Shown: positions 1 through 7,058 of the stretch, in pieces
Layout: each line of letters begins with the position of its first letter
Position numbering within the stretch: position 1 is the first letter of the stretch
NCBI GenBank assembly: GCA_030145195.1
Contig: JAQYVY010000019.1
Location: 1 to 60,364 of the forward strand
Direction: 5' to 3'
DNA length: 60,364 nt
Source of the DNA: Desulfuromonadales bacterium
Lineage (GTDB): Bacteria > Desulfobacterota > Desulfuromonadia > Desulfuromonadales > BM103
Notes under the pieces: model-generated
What the model saw: only the letters and a program-made list of their open reading frames with translations
What the model was told of the DNA's origin: nothing
The model's database searches: none
Made by a program: the position numbers and the translations under genes

Positions 1-154
1 GCTTGTTGAACTGGGTGCGCCAGTTGTAGATCTGACCAGGGTGAATCCCAAGTTCTCTGGCGACATCAGCGGCCGTTCTGTCTGGTTGGTCAGCCAACCG
101 GACGGCTTCGCGACGGAATGTTTCTGGATACGATTTGGTCTTTTTAGTGGCCAT
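1..154 (-). CDS. IS3-family transposase OrfA, N-terminal part (runs off window)
   Basis: The minus strand starts MATKKTKSYPETFRREAV and encodes the helix-turn-helix DNA-binding domain typical of OrfA (InsE/HTH_Tnp_1 type) of IS3-family elements: basic N-terminus, then a helix-turn-helix ending in a Gly-Ile-His-Pro-Gly-Gln-Ile-Tyr-Asn-Trp motif. OrfA binds the element's terminal repeats and is normally joined to the OrfB integrase by -1 frameshifting. The ATG at 154 is preceded by GGGAGGTGTC, a strong ribosome-binding site. Only about 51 residues lie in the window, so intactness and the presence of orfB cannot be judged. Confidence 0.85.
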   Translation of the reverse strand, partial: MATKKTKSYPETFRREAVRLADQPDRTAADVARELGIHPGQIYNWRTQFNK

Positions 155-215
155 TTTTGACACCTCCCAATTGATGATAACCTAACTGATGAGTGTGTCC
201 ATTTTTCGTGGGTAA
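1..215 (-). mobile_element. Edge of an IS3-family insertion sequence
   Basis: OrfA reads out of the window from 154, and the element's end should lie a few tens of bases upstream of it. The stretch 184-215, containing GAGTGTGTCCATTTTTCGTG, is the likely terminal repeat region. The exact boundary and target duplication cannot be set because the other end is outside the window. It abuts a decayed gmhA-like fragment, consistent with rearrangement at this end of the polysaccharide locus. Confidence 0.5.
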
Positions 216-329
216 CTCCGAGGTAAAACGGTTGCAACTTTTATCATCTCATGGGCTGGATCCATTTGCCCCATATGGTTACAACCGATTTCGGCGATTA
301 TTGTTAATATCTAAATCCCCACTCAAAAT

Positions 330-602
330 TCATGCCGTTGGAAAATCCGTAGCAAGAGAAATTGATCCCACCAATGGGATAGCAGGGATGGCTAACTGGA
401 GGTTATCAGCTAAAACCTCTCCTTCCTCAGGAAAGATTTTGCTGATTTCAAGTCGATGTGCATCGGTCAACCTCCTCTGCAGACAAGAACCTTTCATCAA
501 CTCACCAACGATATGTTCAGCATCAGCGGCACTTCCACCATTTTCACAAGTCAGAAGCTTGTTTCCGCTGAGTACAGATTGCAACAAGATGTTGAATACA
601 TC
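330..602 (-). pseudogene. Decayed phosphoheptose isomerase (gmhA-like) fragment
   Basis: The minus-strand reading keeps the SIS-domain core of sedoheptulose-7-phosphate isomerase: GNKLLTCENGGSAADAEH, then VGELMKG, a Pro-Glu-Glu-Gly stretch and ADNLQLAIPAI. The usual CGNGGSA loop reads CENGGSA, with Gly replaced by Glu in the sugar-phosphate-binding loop. An in-frame stop lies immediately upstream (603-605), and the frame closes at 330 right after the SISLATDF segment. The N-terminal helix and the C-terminal half are therefore missing. No convincing continuation was found in the other frames. It is most likely a relic of an earlier heptose module, since a separate intact SIS gene lies at 19929-20501. 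Confidence 0.8.
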
Positions 603-806
603 CTAGATCTTAAACATGGCACTAGACAACTCATGGTATCTCAAGAACATATTTTCTAAACAATTATCCATCAGCCAATCTTATCAAACATCCTCGTATG
701 TCCCAATCTAGAATAGAATCATTCCCTAACAGGTTGTAACCTATTGTTGTTGTTTTGAATGTCATATAAAACCGTTAAGTCCGCATATTATCTTTTTCAG
801 TGATTA
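603..806. other. AT-rich spacer without a recognisable gene
   Basis: This gap between the gmhA-like fragment and the methyltransferase gene holds only short open frames that resemble nothing known. No terminator-like hairpin with a T-run was seen. It may be eroded sequence continuing the fossil. Confidence 0.5.
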
Positions 807-1823
807 CTAAGGTCTAAAACAATGCAACATTTTCCTAATCATGGACGTTAACCAAAGTCTAAATTGAGGGAACAAGTATTCTCTCCGCGCCTCAAGGAGG
901 TAAGTCATAACAAGCGGTGGGAAAGGACAAAGCCTTGCATCGAAAACCTGTGAAACTTCAGCATCATCCCAATCCAGCGGCTTTTTTACTACGAAGACAC
1001 ACCTTTCGTCACCACTGATGACTGTCAAACCCAACTTGTCAAAAAAAACATTCAGATAATCGGCATAGTAATGATAAGCGTGAGAGTTTTGAAAATATTG
1101 CAATGGGCTATAACAAGTTTTCTTAAAATTAAAAATTCCAGGAACCTCTATGAGCAGATACCCACCAGGAGCTAATTTAGTTATTATCTTTTTCATCTCC
1201 GAAATTGGATCTAAAAAATGCTCCATTACATGAGAAAGAATTATTAAATCGACAGAACCGCTATCGAGAAAACAATTATAATCACCAATCTCTAGTTTGA
1301 GGCCTTTATCAACACCGTATTTAACGTACCCTTTATCGTAATCACAACCTGAGCAATCATAACCTGCTTCATAAAATGGGTACATAATGCCCCCAGAGCC
1401 ACAACCTATTTCAAAAACGCTTTTTATCTTTTCCTTAACTACCTCATTGAAAAGCGCAAACAACAATTCCCCGCGCTTGACTTGATCTCTAAAAAAATAT
1501 TCTGGGGGCGTTGGTTCGCCCATATACAAGCTTCTATATTCGTTTTTATAAAACTCTAAATTAGATTTATTATCGAATACAGGTGAGCTACGAAGCAAGC
1601 CACACTTATTACATAATAAGGTTTTTATAGGCAGCCCATACCGATCTTTTTCAGAGACTACAATATCGTTCAAATAATCAATATTTCCGCACAGGCATAC
1701 ATTCTCTTCAGTTTTGTAGTCACCATCACTAATTTTTCTCAGCAAAACATCAATAGTTTTTTTCTGTATGCTTGACAAAGGAACTATGGCCTTACTATCA
1801 GCCGAGTAAAGAGGGGAAACCAT
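807..1823 (-). CDS. Zinc-binding class I SAM-dependent methyltransferase
   Basis: Numbering from the chosen start, the N-terminus has two Cys pairs (C43/C45 and C71/C74) that look like a small zinc-binding lobe. A Rossmann methyltransferase domain follows, with the SAM motif FEIGCGSGG around 137-145 and a post-motif HVMEHFLD. This layout is common in methyltransferases of polysaccharide clusters that act on nucleotide sugars or glycan ends; the acceptor is unknown. I start at the ATG at 1823 because GGAGAGG lies six bases before it; an ATG 15 bases further upstream has no such site. It is the last intact gene of the locus, and its DNA is visibly AT-rich compared with the pil region. Confidence 0.75.
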   Translation of the reverse strand: MVSPLYSADSKAIVPLSSIQKKTIDVLLRKISDGDYKTEENVCLCGNIDYLNDIVVSEKDRYGLPIKTLLCNKCGLLRSSPVFDNKSNLEFYKNEYRSLYMGEPTPPEYFFRDQVKRGELLFALFNEVVKEKIKSVFEIGCGSGGIMYPFYEAGYDCSGCDYDKGYVKYGVDKGLKLEIGDYNCFLDSGSVDLIILSHVMEHFLDPISEMKKIITKLAPGGYLLIEVPGIFNFKKTCYSPLQYFQNSHAYHYYADYLNVFFDKLGLTVISGDERCVFVVKKPLDWDDAEVSQVFDARLCPFPPLVMTYLLEARREYLFPQFRLWLTSMIRKMLHCFRP

Positions 1824-1966
1824 TTTAAACCTCTCCATTAATTAGGTGCCGGCGATAACCAGAAATAGCATTTCTAAAGATTTTAGTATTCACAGTGGCA
1901 CTCTCATGGATTCGGCAGCTTAGTTTCTACATTGGCAAAGGCGAAGTAATTAACAGTTAAGAGTAA

Positions 1967-3241
1967 TCATTGCAACCATTCTTGATTATCACGGAGGAAT
2001 TGCGCCCCCAAACGAGCTCGAACCTCTCCGTGAAGGGGTCTGCCCGTTTCTGCATCAATAGCGCCTGTTGGGAACAATTTCCAAAAGCTGCTTTGCAATG
2101 CCTCATCATCATGAAGAGGACGCCAAGCACCATTCAAGCGGTCAACCATTTCGACAACAATGTCTCGAATCTCTTCAGGAGAATTCTCCTTTAGTTTTAT
2201 ACCTTTGGAATGATAAACGGAAGACTTAAGACATTGTTCAAGACCACTATAAAATATCTCGCTCAAGCTCAACTCTTTATGCCCTTCAATTTGAACATAT
2301 CTCTTTGGTAAGAGGAGAAATTCAGTGGAAAAGGTGGGAAGGTAACCTATAGGCGCTAAGTTAGTACCAACCATAGGTCTCCTGAATAACCATGCAGGAA
2401 CGGTATCCCATCCAGTCCCAGTAGAAATACTAAATAAACATTTAGCGCCCAAATAGATATCCATAAAGTCGTTACGCTGACCATTAACGGCGTAATCAAT
2501 TACGTTGGGATGAGTGGTTTTTATTGCTTGTTTAACAACTGCCCCCATCCGAACAACAACATATCCACGAGCAGCAAGTTCTTCTGCAGCGAGGACATAG
2601 TTTTGGATATCGGAATCACGGTAGTCATGATGACTAGCATCAAAAGAAGGGTCATGGGCTGACAAATAAGAACTATCGCGAACTTGAAGACAAACAAATG
2701 GAGTGTTGATAGGAACACCCATCTCACTCAAGCCAGCACGACCTAGCCTTTCTTCCTCTGGGGTAAATTCTAAATGTTTTGGGATTTGATCCAGAAGATT
2801 ATGAATGTCACGATCATGCAAGGTACTGTTGTCTATTTCATGCTCCTCTCCCCCTGGTATCAGCTGGTTAACCATTTTAATTGGAGCTAGAAGCCAAAAA
2901 GGCAAAACATGCAGATTGCGTCGCCACATTATCGAAAGTTGCTGATTGCAAACGAGTGCGTAGTTAAAGAAGAAAAAATCTAAACAATGCTGTTTTGGTG
3001 TATTTATACCTGCCTCCCGTTCGCATAGATACAACTCGGTATTGCCTGCAAAATGCCCAATACGAGAGTTTATCATCCCCCCCCACCTAACAAGTAGAAA
3101 AGGCCTGATTAGACGAATTAGCATCACAAGAGGAAACAAAAGGACGGCAAAAACGACCTTACAAAAAAGACGAAAGAACTTCCCATTTTTATTGAACACA
3201 ATTACGGACATATCAATAAACCGATAGATGTTTTTTGTCAT
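1967..3241 (-). CDS. Putative glycosyltransferase, TIGR04372-like
   Basis: About 424 residues. A hydrophobic segment near the N-terminus (roughly 20-50) could anchor it to the membrane. The middle has the conserved stretch CLQVRDSSYL followed by an Asp-rich HDYRDSDIQNY segment, and the C-terminal half contains FSISTGTGWDTVPAW. These match the family annotated as TIGR04372 glycosyltransferases, found in surface-polysaccharide loci; donor and acceptor are unknown. The start is uncertain. I chose the ATG at 3241, which has GGTGG upstream; a GTG at 3256 is possible. The 5' end abuts the decayed nucleotidyltransferase remnant at 3242-3447, so its native leader may have been replaced. Confidence 0.7.
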   Translation of the reverse strand: MTKNIYRFIDMSVIVFNKNGKFFRLFCKVVFAVLLFPLVMLIRLIRPFLLVRWGGMINSRIGHFAGNTELYLCEREAGINTPKQHCLDFFFFNYALVCNQQLSIMWRRNLHVLPFWLLAPIKMVNQLIPGGEEHEIDNSTLHDRDIHNLLDQIPKHLEFTPEEERLGRAGLSEMGVPINTPFVCLQVRDSSYLSAHDPSFDASHHDYRDSDIQNYVLAAEELAARGYVVVRMGAVVKQAIKTTHPNVIDYAVNGQRNDFMDIYLGAKCLFSISTGTGWDTVPAWLFRRPMVGTNLAPIGYLPTFSTEFLLLPKRYVQIEGHKELSLSEIFYSGLEQCLKSSVYHSKGIKLKENSPEEIRDIVVEMVDRLNGAWRPLHDDEALQSSFWKLFPTGAIDAETGRPLHGEVRARLGAQFLRDNQEWLQ

Positions 3242-3447
3242 CAAGTTCAACGCCACCAGTGGTTTCTAGCCCACGCGTTTCGAAAGTCGGCAGCAGAATG
3301 ACGCAACCAGCATGCCGCGAATCGTGTATCTCCATAAAAGCTTCAACATTAAATCATAAAAGGTTGTCAGCACGAACAAGCGCACTGGTCAATTTTCGAA
3401 AAAAACACGTCCAAAGCCTAGGAAGTGTCCGTGCTCTCATAGGCGAT
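3242..3447 (-). pseudogene. Decayed nucleotidyltransferase fragment, paralogue of the gene at 4785-5507
   Basis: This gap has no intact gene, but minus-strand translation lines up with the middle of the intact nucleotidyltransferase next door. The relic reads LVRADNL, then NVEAFMEIHDSRHAGCV, then TFETRGLETTGGVELD. The intact gene reads LVHADNL, DVGAFIERHNTRPVGCV and TFETDAPETCGIVEFD. The relic carries an internal TGA after LVRADNL and a probable frameshift just upstream, where VFFEN-PVRL matches PFFGNGPMML. It has no start, no GxGTRLRP motif and no C-terminus. It is a truncated duplicate between the flippase and the glycosyltransferase. Confidence 0.85.
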
Positions 3448-4794
3448 TCAATGCCATAATTTGCGACATCGGTTCCAGATTATAAATGCAAAAGGGGCAA
3501 AGAGCAGATTAAGCACAAGATATCCCGTTGCAACAGCGGTGACTGAATAATACTTGGCAAGAAAAAACGTTGACAGGCCAATGAGGATGCCAGCGGAAAC
3601 CGAAAGAACCATCATTGGCTCCTTCTTATGCGCTCTCAAATAATACGAAAACGGAAAAGTCGATAAAGCTACGACTTGGGCTACAAGGAATATGGCAAGA
3701 GGCGTCAAGGGGAGCAAACGACTGGCAAATGGCTGATAATATATACCCAGAATCCAGACAAAACCCAAGCACGACGCGGCAAGAGCAATCATAACAACCA
3801 ACATCACTCTTGTTATTTTCCAAAACAACTTATCAAGCTGTACAAAATCCCGACGAGCAATTAGCATTCCAAATTGTGGCACTTTAGGGGTAACCCAACT
3901 TGTTGCGATGGCACCGATGATCCCCACAAGACTCCAGGTCATCCCAAATTGTCCTGCAACCACTGGCCCTTGGAAGTGGAACAAAACGGGCGTAAACAAG
4001 GAGAACACGAAGTAACCACTGATCCAGGAGAGAGCAATTCGCCATTGCATTGGCAAGATATCATGACGCCAGCTAAGCACACTCGCCTTTTGCGCCTTAA
4101 ACAGCGAAGAGAAAAACCGCGTGTAATGCTTCCCCAAGAAAAACAAAGTCAGAAGATTTACTGCCGCCGTAGATAACGCTGCGGCCCAAAGACCGGCTCC
4201 AAAATAGATTGAACACCAAATGACTAAACTAGAGCAAAACCCAATAATGAGTCTGAATGTATATACTTTCGAAACTTGATTGCAACCCTCCAGCAATGAC
4301 CAAAAAGGAAGAAGGCAAACCGTAGCACCAGAGAACAGGCAGAGCGACAACCACGGCAGAAGCCAGGTTATGGTTCCACTTTCATTGTAGGCGAAGAAAG
4401 CTGAACCACCGAGGCCAAGGAGAAAAACGAGTAGCACACCTCCAACAAGATACCATTTGACAACGAGCCTTGTCAGGCTAGCCAACCTGGAGAGTGAATC
4501 AACATCACCTTGGACACGCCCCATATTGTCAAGGGAAAGGTTCGCCCACTCATGGCTTGCAAACTGGATCACTACCGCCCCGAGACCCAACTCGATAAAC
4601 ACCTGAAGCGCAAGAAGGTTGTTAAAGGTATAGAAATAACCCTGCAATTCAGGAGAAAACTTATTAATAATAAGCAGGGCGGTTACAGGCCCAGCACATG
4701 CCCCCCAGGCTCGAGTCAACACTCCCGCCAAAACGGCGCGATCGACTTCAAGGTGGCTCAACAAACTACGGACGCTAACGCCTTTCACAGACAT
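3448..4794 (-). CDS. Oligosaccharide flippase (Wzx-type, MATE/MOP superfamily)
   Basis: A 448-residue polytopic protein with about 12 hydrophobic segments spread evenly along its length, no signal peptide and few conserved polar motifs. This is the usual picture of polysaccharide flippases that move undecaprenyl-linked repeat units across the inner membrane. The start overlaps the end of the nucleotidyltransferase gene by 10 bases, suggesting translational coupling. No matching Wzy polymerase is obvious in the window, although the TMTC-like proteins at 26-29.6 kb are large multi-spanning proteins. The substrate is presumably the glycan made by this locus. Confidence 0.8.
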   Translation of the reverse strand: MSVKGVSVRSLLSHLEVDRAVLAGVLTRAWGACAGPVTALLIINKFSPELQGYFYTFNNLLALQVFIELGLGAVVIQFASHEWANLSLDNMGRVQGDVDSLSRLASLTRLVVKWYLVGGVLLVFLLGLGGSAFFAYNESGTITWLLPWLSLCLFSGATVCLLPFWSLLEGCNQVSKVYTFRLIIGFCSSLVIWCSIYFGAGLWAAALSTAAVNLLTLFFLGKHYTRFFSSLFKAQKASVLSWRHDILPMQWRIALSWISGYFVFSLFTPVLFHFQGPVVAGQFGMTWSLVGIIGAIATSWVTPKVPQFGMLIARRDFVQLDKLFWKITRVMLVVMIALAASCLGFVWILGIYYQPFASRLLPLTPLAIFLVAQVVALSTFPFSYYLRAHKKEPMMVLSVSAGILIGLSTFFLAKYYSVTAVATGYLVLNLLFAPFAFIIWNRCRKLWH

Positions 4795-5507
4795 ATCGCT
4801 TTATAACCTTGGAGCGGAAACTCTTCAAGAGCCAGACTGTAGCTATCCAGGTTACCGATATCCCGATGATAGCCATTATTGTGGAAGGTATGTATCCTGC
4901 CTAAAAAGTGCGGGAGTACCTGTGTACTAAAATCGACGAATTCCGCCTCTAAAGTTTCCATAAAACCAAAGACTTCTTGCTCAAGGATATACACGGCACC
5001 GTTCGCAAGATTCCCCGGAGGATCAGAGACCTTTTCATGGAAAGCAAGCACTACTCCCCGCTCATCAAATTCTACAATCCCGCAGGTTTCCGGCGCATCG
5101 GTTTCAAAGGTCATCATAGTCATGACGCAACCGACAGGACGGGTATTATGCCTCTCAATGAAGGCCCCAACATCAAATCGCGACAAGTTGTCGGCATGGA
5201 CCAACATCATCGGCCCATTTCCGAAAAAAGGCCTGTTCTTCAGCAACGTTCCACCGGTCCCGAGAAGATGCTCTTCAAACACGGAACAAACGTTTTCTGC
5301 ATAAGGGCTCAACGAGAGAAATTCCTCGACTTTTTCGTGCAGATAATGAAGGTTGACCAAGAGTGGACCGACGCCCGCATTGGTAAGCATCTCAAGCCAA
5401 TATTCAAGCAGAGGCCTGCCATGGATCGGCACAAGGCACTTGGGGATGGTGTCCGTCAACGGACGCAGTCGAGTCCCCATCCCTGCTGCAAGCAACAACG
5501 CTTTCAA
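4785..5507 (-). CDS. Sugar-1-phosphate nucleotidyltransferase (HddC/RmlA-like)
   Basis: A 240-residue NTP_transferase protein. The N-terminus has the nucleotide-binding signature AAGMGTRLRPLT and the PKCLVPI motif, and the middle has a VHADNL metal/sugar-site motif. Enzymes of this size activate a sugar-1-phosphate with a nucleoside triphosphate. Because it sits directly after the heptose kinase/nucleotidyltransferase-like fusion (4-base overlap at 5504-5507), heptose-1-phosphate is a reasonable substrate guess, as in the GDP-heptose route (HddC). Glucose- or mannose-1-phosphate cannot be excluded. A decayed duplicate lies at 3242-3447. Confidence 0.8.
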   Translation of the reverse strand: MKALLLAAGMGTRLRPLTDTIPKCLVPIHGRPLLEYWLEMLTNAGVGPLLVNLHYLHEKVEEFLSLSPYAENVCSVFEEHLLGTGGTLLKNRPFFGNGPMMLVHADNLSRFDVGAFIERHNTRPVGCVMTMMTFETDAPETCGIVEFDERGVVLAFHEKVSDPPGNLANGAVYILEQEVFGFMETLEAEFVDFSTQVLPHFLGRIHTFHNNGYHRDIGNLDSYSLALEEFPLQGYKAICL

Positions 5508-6988
5508 TTGAGGATCTCCGCAACGAGTTCATCATGAGAAAGAGGGATGTTCCCAATTCTGCCAACCTGACAGGCCGCTGCAAGAGACCCTAAATAGGAC
5601 GCCTGCCAGATATTTGCACCGACGGCCAAAGCCATCGCTGCAGCAGTTAGGAAAGAGTCACCTGCACCAGCCGTATCCTTAGGAGCCATATTGAGGGCAG
5701 GCATTCGATCCGTTGGCCATTGGTTCTGTTTAGTCAATTTAGCCTGAATCAACATCCCCTCGGAACCAAGGGTGACCACCACGTTTTCTGCATGGGATTT
5801 TTCCCGTAACTTTTCCGCCAGCACCACCAACCCGGAATCAAAATCCTGAGCAGCCAGCCGCGCCTCGCGCTCGGTAGGGGTGACCAGCACCATTCCTTTG
5901 AAACGAGACACGTCCCCCACCTGCGAAGAAGATTGACTATCTGCTGCCATCATAATCCCTCGTTGCTGGCACTCGGAAATGATCTCAGCCACCATAGATT
6001 GTGGCAGGCAACCATAGTTGAAGTCGGCAAAGAGCAAAAGGTCTACATTTTCAAGGACAGCACCGATATCATTCATGATCTTTTCGCGAAGTTCAGAACT
6101 GATATCGTGCTGGCGCAAATGGCTGACTCTAAGAAGGGTTTTCCCAGATGCACGAAAGCGCTGTTTCAGGGTTGTTGGGCGGCTATCGTCTTCGTAGTCA
6201 AACAAGTCCACGTTGAAAGTCTTCAGTTTTTCGCGAACAAATCCAGCCGTTTCATCAGCGCCAAGAACTGTGAAGAATGACGCCTGTGCCCCGAGGTTGC
6301 GCGCATGAGCAGCAACAATCCCAGCGCCACCGATAAACTTTTCATGCATCACAGGAGTCACCACAATGGTCGGATCTTCCTGCGACATTCCAATCGGGTC
6401 ACAGCTGATATACTCATCAATGATCGTATCACCCAGAACGCAGACCCTCAACTGTTTCATCCGTTCTAATATTGCCAAGATGCCATCTGAATCTATGTCA
6501 TGGCGAGAGAGATAATCATGAGGAAGTCGAATCGTCGAAAGGTTGAGCTCCTGCCATTCTTTTCGCAGAAGATCCACTGAAGAAAAGACTGTATCTCCCG
6601 AACTGAACAGAAGCTTTCCTCCATAGTCAGCAACAATCTCAGATTCCGGATTATCCTCTCCTTCATGCTCGTTTCCCTTAACAACAATTTCCGGTCTCAA
6701 CGCCTTGATAAATTTAGCAGGTGGTTCATGAAGTATAAATGCATAATCGACCCACTGGATGGCTTGAACACCTTCAAGTCGAAAATTAACATCGACATAA
6801 GCTCCTGATGATGAAGAGCCCAAAACCCCAACAACAAGATAATCTCCACATTCCTGGGCGAAACGGAGTAGACGCAAATGCCCAGGATGAAGAATATTAA
6901 AGTTACCTGAGACAAAAACAACTCGCTTTGATCCTGTTGCTAAAGCAAGTCGTTCAAGCTCAACATGTGAAGATGCGCATAGATTCAT
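5504..6988 (-). CDS. HldE-like bifunctional enzyme with reversed domain order (nucleotidyltransferase, then PfkB kinase)
   Basis: Residues 22-145 form a cytidylyltransferase-like domain with the HxGH nucleotide-binding motif (HPGH, 34-37). Residues 180-494 form a PfkB/ribokinase-type kinase with an N-terminal GDTIIDEY motif, a Gly-rich FIGGAGIVAA segment (218-227) and the catalytic GAGD (441-444). HldE, which makes ADP-heptose from heptose-7-phosphate, has the same two domains but with the kinase first. Here the nucleotidyltransferase comes first, so this is a circular swap of the usual fusion. The likely role is phosphorylation and nucleotidylation of a heptose or related sugar, but this is inferred. 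It overlaps the next gene by 4 bases. No gmhB-like phosphatase was seen in the locus. Confidence 0.8.
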   Translation of the reverse strand: MNLCASSHVELERLALATGSKRVVFVSGNFNILHPGHLRLLRFAQECGDYLVVGVLGSSSSGAYVDVNFRLEGVQAIQWVDYAFILHEPPAKFIKALRPEIVVKGNEHEGEDNPESEIVADYGGKLLFSSGDTVFSSVDLLRKEWQELNLSTIRLPHDYLSRHDIDSDGILAILERMKQLRVCVLGDTIIDEYISCDPIGMSQEDPTIVVTPVMHEKFIGGAGIVAAHARNLGAQASFFTVLGADETAGFVREKLKTFNVDLFDYEDDSRPTTLKQRFRASGKTLLRVSHLRQHDISSELREKIMNDIGAVLENVDLLLFADFNYGCLPQSMVAEIISECQQRGIMMAADSQSSSQVGDVSRFKGMVLVTPTEREARLAAQDFDSGLVVLAEKLREKSHAENVVVTLGSEGMLIQAKLTKQNQWPTDRMPALNMAPKDTAGAGDSFLTAAAMALAVGANIWQASYLGSLAAACQVGRIGNIPLSHDELVAEILN

Positions 6989-7058
6989 GGCAATTTACAA
7001 AGCTCCAGCCCAGATAGCGACCTTGTGGCCGCAATTAAAGTTAATTTGTGGAGAAATA

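Noticed and set aside
251-275. ATTTGCCCCATAT resembles an IS2-type terminus
   Set aside because: The match is short, and the adjacent OrfA does not identify the element as IS2; it could be chance.
3235-3459. Plus-strand open frame of 74 codons between the glycosyltransferase and the flippase
   Set aside because: It is the antisense of a decayed nucleotidyltransferase and resembles the antisense frame of the intact gene, so it is not a gene itself.
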